A DNA stretch of 64,000 nt from NCBI GenBank assembly GCA_023101725.1, contig JALJCO010000110.1, forward strand, positions 1 through 64,000. The letters run 5' to 3'. Under the pieces are notes generated by a model. It did not search any database and was not told the origin of the DNA. It worked only from the letters and a program-made list of their open reading frames with translations. Shown here in pieces: positions 38,401 through 45,731 of this stretch. The stretch's first letter is position 1. Every line of letters starts with the position of its first letter. A program made the position numbers and the translations under genes. This DNA comes from Atherinomorus stipes. Lineage: Eukaryota > Chordata > Actinopteri > Atheriniformes > Atherinidae.

Positions 38401-39198
38401 GAATAAAATAAGCCTGATAGAAATTAAAAATGTAGCTTCTCCAAGTCTAAATGTTACTAAGTTTCCTACCTGCACCTGAATGCACCAATGATATTAAAAC
38501 TGGATATTTATCTATTGCAGCCGCAGTCGTATTAATGACCGACAGCGGCCGAAGGTAAATGATGATTCCTGTCCCACATCATACCAGAACAAACGTTCAG
38601 GGTTTGGAAAAATAAATATATAAACAGAATAAAGCAGCAGAGGAGCCGTTCATTAATCCAGGAAGGAAACAAGTCCGGACAAAACGATCCGATCCAGCGT
38701 AAAAACAAACTCAGCGGCCCGGTTCAGCCTCCGTCTGCCGACACGACCAACACACTCTGCTCCTCTTTCATCATCGCCAGAGGGATTAAAAACACAACGC
38801 CCATGTGCATCATGGGAAATATGGAGATTAGTGGAGCAGCTGCATGCTGGAGTTTGGCAGAAAGCAAGGAAACACCTTTTCATCTGAAAAGCTTCCTTCT
38901 CTCCGCGGCGGTTTCATCCACGTCCCAGATTAACTCAACTCTGCAGAAATGACGAGTGTTGCAACGCCAGCAGCGCTGGACGCACACATCTACACATCCT
39001 TAACGCTTAATCCTCTTATACACACATTTTTTAGACATGCAAACACACACACATGTGCAGTAAAACACACACTTACCGGGGTGTGTGTCGTGGACTCCTC
39101 CGGGCGGTCAACTGTGACTTCGATCCTGCTGTGATGGTACACGGGGCTGTCTCCACGGAAACACGCCGAGGTTAAAAACTCTCCCTCTTCTGATGCCT

Positions 39199-39237
<39 letters not shown>

Positions 39238-39366
39238 CCTGTCATCTCAAAGGAAAACTCAGACTTCAAGTAAATAAACAAATAAACAAATGTCCTGCTG
39301 CCTGGTCCTCACAACAATAGTAAACAAACCTGACACACTCCTTATCAGCTTCTATTTAAAAGTCAA

Positions 39367-39398
<32 letters not shown>

Positions 39399-41702
39399 AG
39401 TGTACCTTCACTATCTGAGTGCTGCAGTACTTCCTGTCTCCGTGTGCGTCAATCACACCAACTTGAACCTGGACATTGGCTGCCATGGCAACCTGGCCTC
39501 GACACTCTGAAAGAAAGCGCAACAAAGTGACGGTAAACACACACAGTTTGAATTTCGCCTACATGATGAAAGCGTGAGTGTGCAGTGTGTGTGTAGGGTG
39601 TGTGTGTGAGGCTGCATACCGACAGTTAGGTGCAGAGGAGATGCTTCCACAGCTGTCTGGGCTCCACCTTGTGGCCACAGAACAACATTACATCAACACT
39701 GAACTGTGAATTCCAGATGTTTCTACAGGTACCATTTACATCATCAGCTTCTATCTAAGGGAGTTATGGTGAAGCTGGGGGGGGGGGGGTTATTACCAAT
39801 GTGCAAAAAATAAAATGAAATTGAAATGAATAACAAAGTAAAATAAAAAATGTTAAAAAATAAATTAAAATGAAATAAAACAAAGCAAAATGAAATAAAA
39901 TATAAAATTAAATTAAACAAAAATAAAATAAAATAAAATATATAATGAAATAAAATCTAATTAAATCAAATTAAATGAAATAATATAATATAAAACAAAA
40001 TAAAATGAAATGAAAAGAAAAGAAAAGAAATAAAATTCTCTTTAAGGGTGTCATTGTGAAGCAGGGGGAGAGTTATTATACCAATATGCAAAAACGAAAT
40101 AAAAAAAAAAATAAAAGAAAACTAAATAAAATAAAATATAATAAAATAAAACCCTTCAAAATTAAAGAAATTCCATCAAAATGTGTGAAGTGATCTGGAA
40201 TATTGTGTTAGGGGTACTGGAAAAGTACTTATCAAGTTAAACTAAAACAAAAAACAAACATACTTCCAGCAGCACCGCCCAAACTCCAATTCACATGAAG
40301 TGACTTCCATAAAATCTCAGCTCTGATTGTCCATAAAGCACTTTACAACTAAGCAAAGAGCTGAATAAAACACAAATAAGCTCAAAGTTTGGCCTGCTAA
40401 ATGCTGAATGGTGTATTTCTCTTTCCTGGAAGAAATCAAATTGAGCAGCACTGGACAGATGGATACAGAAAATGTCATCAACTCTTCCGCTGGAAAAAAA
40501 TACAGGGGCAAAGTGGACAGATGTGAAGCAATCTGGAAGCCTTTTATTCAATTTATTGAAAACGCTGGGACAAATGAATAAATTTAGAGGTACTCAATGT
40601 TAATCTTGAAGGTACTAGTTTTGTTTCTAATCCTTTGATTTTGATTATGGTGCATACAATAAAAAAACAAGGTATAAATCGTGTTTTGCACCTTTTTCTG
40701 ATAAAGAAGAAAATGTGGGGGAAAAGTATAAAAGTAAAAAAAATTTCTGACATATGTTTTTTCTTTTTTTTAAGAAAAGACCCCCCCCCCCAAAAAAAAA
40801 AAAAAAAAACATTCAATTAATAAAAGAAAAGAAAAAATAAAACTTAAAATAATAAAAATCAACATCCTACACTGGGTTGGAAGCCTTGTGGACGAGGTGG
40901 GTCTCCAGTAAAAATGTGGAAAAATAAACATACATTTTTATATAACAAAGCTGATAGAATAACACATCTGTGTGTGACGACTGAGTCCTCCCACAGAACC
41001 AGAGTCCTTTTTCTGTGACTCTTTGCTTTTTGTTTGAGGCTTTCCTTCTTATCTGCCTGTGCATTGTGGTGACGGGTATCTCGTTTCCTCATGCTTCCAC
41101 ATAAAAACAAAAAACTGCCACCACAGCTTCTATAGAAACTCAAACCATTTCTCCCTGATCTGAATCCTGCAGAAATCAGGGCTGAAGTCTTGAACCTCTT
41201 CTGAAACACAGCAGAAAATGTAAACTCTTATCTCTGCCTCAGAAAAAATCATTTTTGAGAACAAATAATGTTTGAATCATGAGTCAGTTGCCCAATTTAT
41301 GTATAAATGAGTAAAATAACATCTGATGAGTAAATGTGTAAAAAGTAGAAACTGAAAAAAGTGAAGCTGAGATTTTCCCACGTTTACACGTCTGTCCATG
41401 TGAAACCACCTTTGGGCCCAAGCACCAGAGTGGAAAACTAAATATTTTACTGATAAAAATTATATCTGTAACCGTAACCACTAGTTGATTGACACCTTTA
41501 TCAACCAATCACAGTCCAGAAAATAAAAAGATAACGCCAACATCCCCCACAGAAACACCAAGAACATTCCAACAGTTAATTTCAGGCTCATGAAGCACCA
41601 AGAGTGTAACCGGAACAGTCAGGAAGAGCTGAATGACTCAGGTCAGTGCAGGACCTCTTTAAACTATAACAGGTGGTTTTACTGCAGGAGTGAAGGGAGC
41701 GG

Positions 41703-41736
<34 letters not shown>

Positions 41737-44700
41737 ACTTTCACCAGAGGAAACAAGTCTGATGAACCTGCAGAGGCGGCCGGACGGCATCCAACCCCGC
41801 AGTCTGATTCATGCACCACATGCACTTTCCCTCCACACCACAGTGTTCTACAGACAGAGACCGACTCCTGATCGGAGTCAATCCACTAATGGTTACCGTG
41901 ACTACGACCTCGGTTGCCAGCTCTGGGGCGTTTAAGCAGCACATTATCAACCCGTGTGCTCCGAACCGCATCAGCCCCATCCAGGGGTCGCGTTAACTGA
42001 GTATTTTCCGTCATTGACCATTTTTTTTAAACAGTGACAGAAAAATCTGAAGGCCGTCAGTCATTTTGACAGATTGCAATTTACACTCCTGACCACTAGA
42101 TGGCGAGTTAGCATATTGTCTCTTTTGATGCATGGCCTGTTGGGTTCACTCAGAAAAATGGCACAGCAGCTGAGTGTCCGAAGCTTCTTCAAAAAGCCCA
42201 ATAATGAAGATAGTGTTGACAAAAGAGGTGAAAAAAGGAAGACTGATGCAGTGGAAGATGAGGGACAAAAAAGGTAATCAGTCTTCGGCACCAACTGAGC
42301 AACCAAGCATTTAATGGAAAAATGCTGCCGAATATGTCATTATTATATGTATATATTTTAATTAAAGTGACGGGTAAGAAATAGATTATGACTGGATTTT
42401 TATGACCCTGTCAGTCAAAATGACGGACAACAAAAAAGTCTAGCGCAACCTCTGGTCCCACCATGACTCATCCCAAATGTCCCCTTAACCAGTTAAAGGA
42501 CAAAAAACCATTCTGGTTAAAGGGAAACTAACCATCCCAGTTAAAGGACAACTAACTGTCCCAGTAAATGGACAACTAACCGTCCCAGTTAAAGGACAAC
42601 GACCAAAATAACCGTCCCAGTAAATGGACAACTAACCGTCCCAGTTAAAGGACAACTAACCGTCCCAGTTAATGGACAACTAAACGTCCCAATTAAAGGA
42701 CAACTAACCGTCCCAGTTAATGGACAACTAAACGTCCCAGTTGATGGACAACTAATCGTCCCGGTTAAAGGACAAATAACCGTCCCAGTTAAAGGATAAC
42801 TAATCGCCCCGGTTAAAGCACAACTAACTGTCCCGGTGAAAGGACAAATAACCATCCCGGTGAAAGGACAACTAACTGTCCCGGTTAAAGGATAACTAAC
42901 CGTCCCAGTTAAAGGACAACTAACTGTCCCGGTTTAAGGACAACTTACCGTCCCGGTTAAAGGATAACTAACCGTCCCGGTTAAAGGACAATTAACCGTC
43001 CCAGTTAATGGACAAATAACTGTCCTAGTAAATGGACAACTAACCATCCCAGCAGAGAACAACTAACTGTCCCAGTTAAAGAACATCTCATATCAGCACG
43101 TCGCTGGACTTCATTAATACTCACTGAACAAACGCTTACTTTCAGCTTCAGGGTTTTCCAGGTGTCCGTCTCGTGTTGTGTTCGTGTGCTCTTGTGTGTG
43201 GCTGTTAATGAGCGCGTGCAGGTCTGTGATGCGCCTCCTCAGCGTCTCTGTGTTGGCGTCTCCCAGGGCGACGAGCCAGGATGCAGACTCTGCAGAGCTG
43301 CAGGCCTGCAGGAAGACGGTAGAGTCGCCGCTCTCAAAGCCTAAAACACACACTTGACTGTATTTTCCTTTATTTACTGACATGTACAGTAAAAGCACAG
43401 AAATGTGTTTGTGCACTCGGTGACGTACCGACAGCCAGTCGTCTGCCGTCGCCTGGAAGCGTGGTGATGCTGCATCTCTCCAACAGCAACACCTCCTCCA
43501 GCTCTCCTCCCTGCATTCATGTTTATTTATTTCAGAGTGTAAAATATCAATAAAACTGTCAGCTTCATCAGGGGCTCACCTGTTTCCTCAGGATGAACAG
43601 CAGGTTTCCTCTCAGGCGACAAAACTTCTCTGCGAGAGCTGAAACACAAAGTTTAATAAGCAACAAGAAAACTCTGCAGTCGCTGGAGAAATCTGATGGT
43701 GTGGAGTGCGTCCTTCAAGGATCTGAGGAAAATGGACAAGTGAATGACAAATGAAGAAGAGTGAGGACAAAAAACTATCTATAGGAACTGAAATTGTCCT
43801 AAAGACATAGGAAAGAAAATTCCAGCTAAGATCTGAGAGATGCGTATGACTATAAGTCACACTTTTTTTCATAGTTTGACAGCTTGTGCAACTTATAGTC
43901 CAGTGCAACTTGTATATAAAAATTTAACATATTTTTAAGTATCAATTCATATTGACTGACATCAGCCAAGGAGTAAATATTACCGTCTAATGTCAAAAGA
44001 AGGAAGCTCTAAACTTGTGACGACTATATTCTGCTCCAAAGGCAAAAATCCCAAAACCTTCTTATCTCAGTGAGAGGAGTTCATTTTGGACATCTGGCTG
44101 TGGTGGAACAAATGCTCAAAAAACATGTTTATCTTTGTTTGTTATCATGTTTATGATCATTTACAGGCATTAACTTTGGAATTGGACTGATTATTTTGAA
44201 GGAGAAAAAGAAAAAAAAAAAAGGGGGGATTTTTTGAAGAAAGATAACATAAGGTAATTTAATATAACGGGGGAAAAAAAAAGGGTCATTTTTAGCAGTA
44301 ACAAGTAGATTATAAAAACTCTGAAAATCCCCCCTATCTTAAATAAATAATACGACATAGTACGGTGTGACTCATATATGTTTTTTCACCTGTTTATGAT
44401 GCATTCTTTGACTGATGCGACACATACTCAGGACTTATACTCCAGAAAATACGGTACAATGAATTACAACTTGTTAATTCTTTTTATTCCTTTTTTTTCT
44501 TGGCAACATGTAAAGCAGTGAATGCTGGCTCTAAGCCTCCACACCAGACTGCAGCATTTTCTTTATTTCTTCCCTTTGTCACAGAATAAACGTAGCTCTT
44601 TAAATCATGAGTCAGGAAGTTGCTCTGATATGGACCACATCGATATTCCAGGAAGTAAAGTCAGAGTTAGTCAGAGGATGGAAAAAGATGGAGAACAAAA

Positions 44701-45092
44701 AGGATAAAAGAAAAAACACATGTACTCGAGGAGATCAGGAAATAAAAATGCAAGAGAGACAAAGAGAAAAGTCCTTCATCCCATTTTCCAGTTATTACAT
44801 CTTCACTTCCTCCGTCTTCCCACCAGCAGAGAAAGTGAATCGTCGTTTTAAATCTACAACTATCCTCACCCCTCTTCAGATGTCATGGATGCTGAAAAAT
44901 GGTCCAGATTGATTTCTGGGTCGGAGACAAGAGAATGGAGGATGGAGGAGACGTACAGACACAAACCATACCTGTCTCCTTTCGTCCAACCTGCAGCTTT
45001 CCTTCTTTCTGGAAGTTTTCAGATGTTTTCTCTTTGGACAGATACAGCAGCTGGCTGCGGTTCACCCTTAGCTTCACCCTCCTCATCTTCAT
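10796..45092 (-). CDS. inpp4b: INPP4-family inositol polyphosphate (PI(3,4)P2) 4-phosphatase, PH-C2-phosphatase, multi-exon
   Basis: The enzyme removes the 4-phosphate of phosphatidylinositol 3,4-bisphosphate. Coding exons, in transcript order: 45092-44972, 43638-43580, 43510-43429, 43340-43140, 39506-39406, 39196-39077, 31456-31377, 30502-30412, 30187-30118, 30045-29898, 28598-28468, 25737-25630, 25564-25456, 23431-23266, 23191-22982, 22881-22737, 22565-22366, 21406-21283, 21108-20982, 20909-20769, 19901-19804, 19713-19616, 16845-16691, then either 16455-16218 (beta) or 10916-10796 (alpha). All phases agree, and the totals, 3006 and 3123 nt, divide by three. The start is the first ATG after an in-frame TGA. 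The family is certain ([19 protein letters not shown] and GMLEDM blocks). Several blocks, such as [10 protein letters not shown], resemble mammalian type II more than type I, but the extra N-terminal PH domain means it could be a third paralogue, so the symbol is provisional. One donor is GC. Confidence 0.9.
11428..13126 (+). repeat. minisatellite of 11-base subunits in 44/55-base higher-order units
   Basis: The basic subunit is 11 bases, for example CTGATTCTATT, CTGATACTATT, GTGATACCAGT, CCGATACCAGT. The common arrangement is two or three CTGAT..TATT subunits followed by GTGATACCAGT and CCGATACCAGT, giving 44- or 55-base repeats over 1.7 kb. A few leftover subunits resume at about 13797-13845 after an inserted MITE. 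It lies in the last alpha intron of the INPP4 gene. Confidence 0.93.
13127..13797. mobile_element. GGATGCACGATAA-type MITE inserted in the minisatellite, itself carrying a second MITE
   Basis: The ends AGCACGATAACC and TTATCGTGCATCCCT are inverted copies, and minisatellite subunits flank both sides. Internal blocks (CAGCTCCTAAAGG; GTCATGATATC; CTTTCGTTCCCCAAT) recur in the copies at 37338-37747 and, reversed, at 60175-60815. Non-coding. Confidence 0.65.
13257..13522. mobile_element. GGTGGGAAA-type MITE nested in the MITE above
   Basis: Starts GAGGTGGGAAAGAATATTGA and ends TCAATA-mirrored TGATATTTTTCCCACCCC, with near-palindromic CAATATCGCAATATT sequence inside. A relative lies at 62159-62515. 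Confidence 0.65.
14373..14927. other. no gene recognised
   Basis: Intronic sequence of the INPP4 gene with no splice-bounded frame, repeat ends or RNA gene that I can support. Confidence 0.4.
14928..15303. mobile_element. ACCGATA/ATCGGCC-type DNA repeat
   Basis: Blocks CCGATACATCGGCCAGCCGA, GCTGGTATCGGCCGATAA and GATGCCCCCACT recur in the same order at 31625-31860, so this is an interspersed repeat. The right side has mirrored CGGCC-containing sequence, consistent with a non-autonomous DNA transposon. Superfamily not determined. Confidence 0.5.
16011..16016 (-). terminator. possible poly(A) signal for the INPP4 beta form
   Basis: AATAAA on the gene strand about 200 bases past the beta stop codon, where a composite terminal exon would need one. 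Confidence 0.45.
16218..16455 (-). CDS. inpp4b: INPP4 beta last exon: membrane-anchor tail
   Basis: The acceptor CTCCTCCAG at 16456 gives an in-frame 78-residue tail ending in TAG at 16218. After a loop rich in Gly, Ser and Pro comes a basic KAPRRHLYP and then about 26 hydrophobic residues ([20 protein letters not shown], residues about 1012-1037), ending AKYQ. This is a tail-anchor type transmembrane segment. Mammalian type I and II 4-phosphatases are known to have an alternatively spliced beta form with a hydrophobic C-terminus, so this exon is expected and conserved in kind. The alternative acceptor 19 bases further in (GGGGGCAG) would break the frame. It is 235 bases from the catalytic exon, while the alpha exon is 5.8 kb away. 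Confidence 0.85.
16456..16690 (-). repeat. intron bracketed by complementary (GT)11 and (CA)15 microsatellites
   Basis: On the gene strand the intron starts with (GT)11 (16690-16669) and carries (CA)15 (16499-16470) just before the CTCCCCCTCCTCCAG acceptor. The two runs are complementary. A purine/pyrimidine-biased stretch fills the middle. Confidence 0.9.
16691..16845 (-). CDS. inpp4b: INPP4 gene exon 24: catalytic CX5R exon
   Basis: This exon encodes residues 911-961 with the P-loop CKSAKDRT (Cys923, Arg929; bases 16786-16809), the INPP4-specific CX5R signature followed by AMSVTLEQC. The cysteine is the expected nucleophile and the arginine binds phosphate. The exon ends in phase 2 (DCMR plus AG), and its donor is the first GT of a (GT)11 run, so its 5' splice site lies inside a microsatellite. 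It can be joined in frame to either of two last exons. Confidence 0.92.
16860..17532. other. intronic, no gene recognised
   Basis: Lies in the intron between exons 23 and 24 of the INPP4 gene. No supported feature. Confidence 0.4.
17533..18018. mobile_element. degraded copy of the TTAA foldback element
   Basis: Contains the family blocks AAAGGTCCATAAAAGTCCAC, GTCCTGAGTGGGTAGCGTCC and GCGTAGAAGAAGAAATT on the left, and the mirrored ACTTTTATGGACCTTTTTG and AGAGTCTTGCTCAGCATG on the right. Both extreme ends are lost and a poly-C run of about 20 interrupts it near 17947. Confidence 0.7.
18161..18242. mobile_element. 82-base palindromic MITE, TA-flanked
   Basis: Begins TACAGACCCTTTCCAAAAAA and ends with its mirror AATTTTTTGGAAAGGGTCTGTA-type sequence; TA at both ends suggests a Tc1/mariner target. 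Almost the whole element is inverted repeat. Confidence 0.75.
18383..18398. repeat. short telomere-like CCCTAA run
   Basis: Two and a half CCCTAA units; too short to mean more than a chance or relic interstitial repeat. Confidence 0.6.
19616..30187 (-). CDS. inpp4b: INPP4 gene exons 10-23: central region leading to the phosphatase domain
   Basis: Fourteen exons between 30187 and 19616 encode about residues 286-910. Blocks that match the INPP4 family in order include [13 protein letters not shown] and REQMSE (30045-29898), LGDLSPHWD (28598-28468), [13 protein letters not shown] (25737-25630), [19 protein letters not shown] (25564-25456), QLQPLIF (23431-23266), EYDEEEW then [17 protein letters not shown] (22982/22881), [11 protein letters not shown] (22565-22366), [18 protein letters not shown] (21406-21283), [11 protein letters not shown] (21108-20982), PVLFNIGIN (20909-20769), FGDSSLQE (19901-19804) and [11 protein letters not shown] (19713-19616). 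Oddities are a GC donor after 22982 and a 72-base intron at 20910-20981 that is open and in frame if retained. Confidence 0.88.
19936..19986 (+). repeat. (ATTC)n microsatellite
   Basis: About 12 tandem ATTC/CATT units in the intron between exons 21 and 22 of the INPP4 gene. Confidence 0.9.
19987..20732. other. intronic, no gene recognised
   Basis: Remainder of the intron between exons 21 and 22 of the INPP4 gene; a (GT)n run lies at about 20733-20760 just before exon 21's donor side. Confidence 0.4.
21467..22325 (+). repeat. A-rich low-complexity block with AAAAG, AAATT and TAAAA runs
   Basis: Consecutive short tandem runs (AAAAG, then AAATT, then TAAAA) decay into A/T-rich sequence over about 850 bases, filling the intron between exons 18 and 19 of the INPP4 gene. 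Confidence 0.85.
23536..25113 (+). mobile_element. Tc1-like transposon, inactive copy
   Basis: TA dinucleotides flank CAGCGCGGGGAAAAAGTATT on the left and its mirror AATATTTTTTCCCCTGCTG on the right; inverted repeats run for roughly 200 bases, and the 1578-base length is typical. Inside, frames at about 23708-23920 and 24017-24358 read as Tc1 transposase helix-turn-helix ([28 protein letters not shown]) and the beginning of the DDE domain (VWSDETR just past the stop). Frameshifts and stops break it. It sits in an INPP4 intron. Confidence 0.9.
25999..26540. mobile_element. TACCGTATTTTCC-type DNA transposon, copy 1
   Basis: TACCGTATTTTCCAGATTATA at the left is mirrored by CATCCAGAAAATACGGTA at the right. 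Shares TGTCAAAAGAGG and AGTTCATTTTGGACAT blocks with copies at 43842-44456 and 47127-47660. No coding capacity. Confidence 0.75.
26664..27337. mobile_element. TTAA-flanked non-autonomous transposon
   Basis: TTAA, AGGTTGAATATGGAAC at the left and GTTCCATATTCAACCT, TTAA at the right. About 0.67 kb, no transposase. Its AGG...CCT ends after TTAA resemble the other TTAA elements in the window. Confidence 0.75.
27338..28467. other. intronic, no gene recognised
   Basis: Intron between exons 12 and 13 of the INPP4 gene. No further supported features. Confidence 0.4.
28929..29305. mobile_element. Tc1-type MITE
   Basis: TA then CAGTCATCCTCAAAATTATT at the left, mirrored by AATAATTCTGAGGACGACTG at the right, with GTATGAATAA/TTCATACCCT inside. 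About 377 bases, non-coding. Partial relatives lie at about 29640-29867 and 61160-61204. Confidence 0.75.
29640..29867. mobile_element. partial copy of the same Tc1-type MITE
   Basis: Shares AACAGGTATTTTGGTCCACT, AATTGGAGGGTATGA and GACGACTG-like GTACGACTGTA with the element at 28929-29305; only one end is recognisable. It stops about 30 bases before exon 11 of the INPP4 gene. Confidence 0.6.
30412..39506 (-). CDS. inpp4b: INPP4 gene exons 6-9: C2 domain
   Basis: Exons 39506-39406, 39196-39077, 31456-31377 and 30502-30412 encode about residues 155-285. Recognisable blocks are [35 protein letters not shown] and [13 protein letters not shown], which line up in order with the C2 domain of INPP4A/B, a lipid-binding beta sandwich. 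An acidic stretch follows ([10 protein letters not shown]). Intron 7 (31457-39076, 7.6 kb) holds most of the transposons in this part of the gene; direct splicing from 39077 to 31456 keeps phase 0, so no exon has to be assumed inside it, though a short extra exon cannot be excluded. Confidence 0.8.
31625..33060. mobile_element. ACCGATA-type DNA repeat, composite with later insertions
   Basis: The first 230 bases align by eye with the repeat at 14928-15303; the right end (near 32965-33057) has GATATGGGTAAAAAAGCCAA and ACATCCCT blocks typical of such ends. Between them are a TACATA-rich tract, a 48-base poly-A at about 32353-32400, and a GGTACAAATTTGTACTTT-type repeat (32505-32940). Confidence 0.5.
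32353..32401 (+). repeat. poly(A) homopolymer
   Basis: About 48 consecutive A; the length is probably unreliable. Confidence 0.9.
33061..35162. other. intronic, no gene recognised
   Basis: Part of intron 7 of the INPP4 gene. Contains a (CA)n run near 34266-34290 and short unconnected frames only. Confidence 0.4.
35163..36191. mobile_element. DNA transposon with GCGC..TTCGGAC inverted ends
   Basis: GAGGCGCATTCGGACAGAGAG at the left and its mirror CCAGTCCGAAAGCGCCCC at the right; AGTTCCTATAAC blocks also repeat in inverted orientation inside. A block ending CCGGACACTTTAGTGG is duplicated internally (about 35500-35520 and 35670-35690). About 1.03 kb, no transposase. Confidence 0.65.
36192..37337. 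other. intronic, no gene recognised
   Basis: Part of intron 7 of the INPP4 gene without supported features. Confidence 0.4.
37338..37747. mobile_element. GGATGCACGATAA-type MITE, copy 2
   Basis: Starts TAGGGATGCACGATAACC and ends ATAATTATCGTCCACCCCTA. Shares internal blocks with 13127-13797. It carries a perfect 20-base hairpin at 37651-37695 that the other copies lack. Confidence 0.7.
37748..39076. other. intronic, no gene recognised
   Basis: End of intron 7 of the INPP4 gene, up to the donor at 39076. Moderately GC-rich around 38660-38960 but no splice-bounded frame in phase was found. Confidence 0.4.
39197..39405 (-). repeat. second INPP4 intron bracketed by complementary (CA)14 and (GT)17
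   Basis: On the gene strand (CA)14 (39398-39371) lies 7 bases inside the donor and (GT)17 (39235-39202) lies immediately before the TTTTAG acceptor of a 209-base intron. Confidence 0.9.
39820..40160 (+). repeat. (TAAAA)n-type A-rich block
   Basis: Tandem and degenerate AAATA/TAAAA units, partly repeated in two halves each preceded by a GTGAAGC-GGGG block (39770 and 40058), which suggests an internal duplication. Confidence 0.8.
40161..41981. other. intronic, no gene recognised
   Basis: Part of intron 5 of the INPP4 gene. Contains (GT)n at 41706-41734 and poly-C/poly-A at about 40780-40810. Confidence 0.4.
41982..42454 (+). mobile_element. hAT-like element retaining a transposase N-terminal fragment
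   Basis: CAGGGGTCGCGTTA at the left is mirrored by TCTAGCGCAACCTCTG at the right. Inside, the frame from an ATG at 42158 to the stop at 42277 encodes [15 protein letters not shown] followed by a basic and acidic stretch, the kind of short N-terminus seen in hAT-family transposases and related domesticated proteins. The codons after it are not transposase, so only the first part remains. Confidence 0.55.
42486..43082 (+). repeat. 24-base minisatellite
   Basis: About 24 tandem copies of a unit like AACTAACCGTCCCAGTTAAA plus GGAC, with scattered changes (GGTTAAAGG versus GTAAATGG). Because 24 is divisible by three it creates open frames of an 8-residue repeat on the minus strand, which are artefacts. 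It lies in intron 5 of the INPP4 gene, 60 bases from exon 5's donor. Confidence 0.93.
43140..45092 (-). CDS. inpp4b: INPP4 gene exons 2-5: N-terminal PH domain (residues about 30-125)
   Basis: Exons 45092-44972, 43638-43580, 43510-43429 and 43340-43140 join in frame. The product starts [10 protein letters not shown] and has an EGKLQVGRK first strand, [12 protein letters not shown] as strands 2-3, an [13 protein letters not shown] strand and [18 protein letters not shown], where Trp109 is the near-invariant tryptophan of the PH C-terminal helix. This is the order and spacing of a PH domain and looks most like the PH of the sesquipedalian/PHETA group, by eye. A basic N-terminus precedes it. From family knowledge, mammalian INPP4A/B begin with a short disordered region and a C2 domain, so this module is unexpected. 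Exon 5 splices in phase to the C2 exons at 39506. A PH domain would probably add membrane targeting; the ligand is unknown. Confidence 0.75.
43842..44456. mobile_element. TACCGTATTTTCC-type DNA transposon, copy 2 (left end damaged)
   Basis: Right end ACTCCAGAAAATACGGTA is intact; the left starts inside the family at ATGACTATAAGTCACAC. Internal blocks match copies 1 and 3. A short A/G-rich insertion lies at about 44205-44290. Confidence 0.7.
44457..44971. other. intronic, no gene recognised
   Basis: Intron between exons 2 and 3 of the INPP4 gene, without further supported features. Confidence 0.4.
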
Positions 45093-45584
45093 CCTCCCAC
45101 ATCACAGCTCATCCACTGTCTGCTGAGCCCATCATCTTCATTTCTTCATCATCACCAGCATGTTTCGTCTTCTAAATAAAAACACAATCAAACGTGGATG
45201 TTTTAAGGAAAAAAACGAAGGAATATTTGTTTCAATTTTCTGTAATCTCAGAAGCTGACGTGTGTAAATGGAGGATGAGGCAGATAACACCTGACTGGCT
45301 CGACATGAACATGAAGTGAAACTAGCACAACAAGCTGTAAAGAGTGCAAATCGCCAGTTAAAGCCGGGTAGCATCTGTTATTTGACCCACTTAGAGAACA
45401 TTTTAGCCACAATTATAAGCTGTTTTCACTCATCGCGTCACTTAAAAGCTGAGTTATTAGTTAACGTGACTTAGTTGACATGATACTAAAACCATCTTAG
45501 ACACGACAAAAAACACATAATGCAACATACAGTAAACACAATCTAAAACTATGACATTTTATGAGGTTTATGCGCATTTCTTAC

Positions 45585-45672
45585 CGGTGGAAAAAACAGG
45601 TTTCTGGGCTCATGACTTCTACTTCACCCGCTGTTTGTTTAGACTGGAAATCTTAGTGGAAAATCTGAAGTA
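45585..45672 (-). other. inpp4b: likely non-coding first exon of the INPP4 gene
   Basis: On the gene strand a strong donor, CACCG then GTAAGAAATG, lies at 45584-45581, about 490 bases upstream of the coding start, and directly downstream of the TCGCGAGA motifs. The 5' boundary is a guess. The acceptor of the coding exon is not certain (a CAG near 45125-45115 is possible). Confidence 0.45.
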
Positions 45673-45731
45673 TCGCGAGAGGTGAGTGTCATCAGTTTTA
45701 TGATCCCTACGTGTAGCAAGATGTCGCGAGA
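45673..45731. promoter_or_regulatory. two TCGCGAGA promoter motifs between divergent genes
   Basis: TCGCGAGA occurs at 45673-45680 and 45724-45731, 43 bases apart. It is most of the palindrome TCTCGCGAGA known from vertebrate TATA-less promoters (bound by BANP). The location, just upstream of the inferred first exon of the INPP4 gene and 0.4 kb before the Fc-receptor-like gene, fits a shared or INPP4 promoter. Confidence 0.5.

Noticed and set aside
42589..42855. 88-residue minus-strand protein with 8-residue repeats
   Set aside because: Produced by the 24-base minisatellite; no start context, splice sites or family match.
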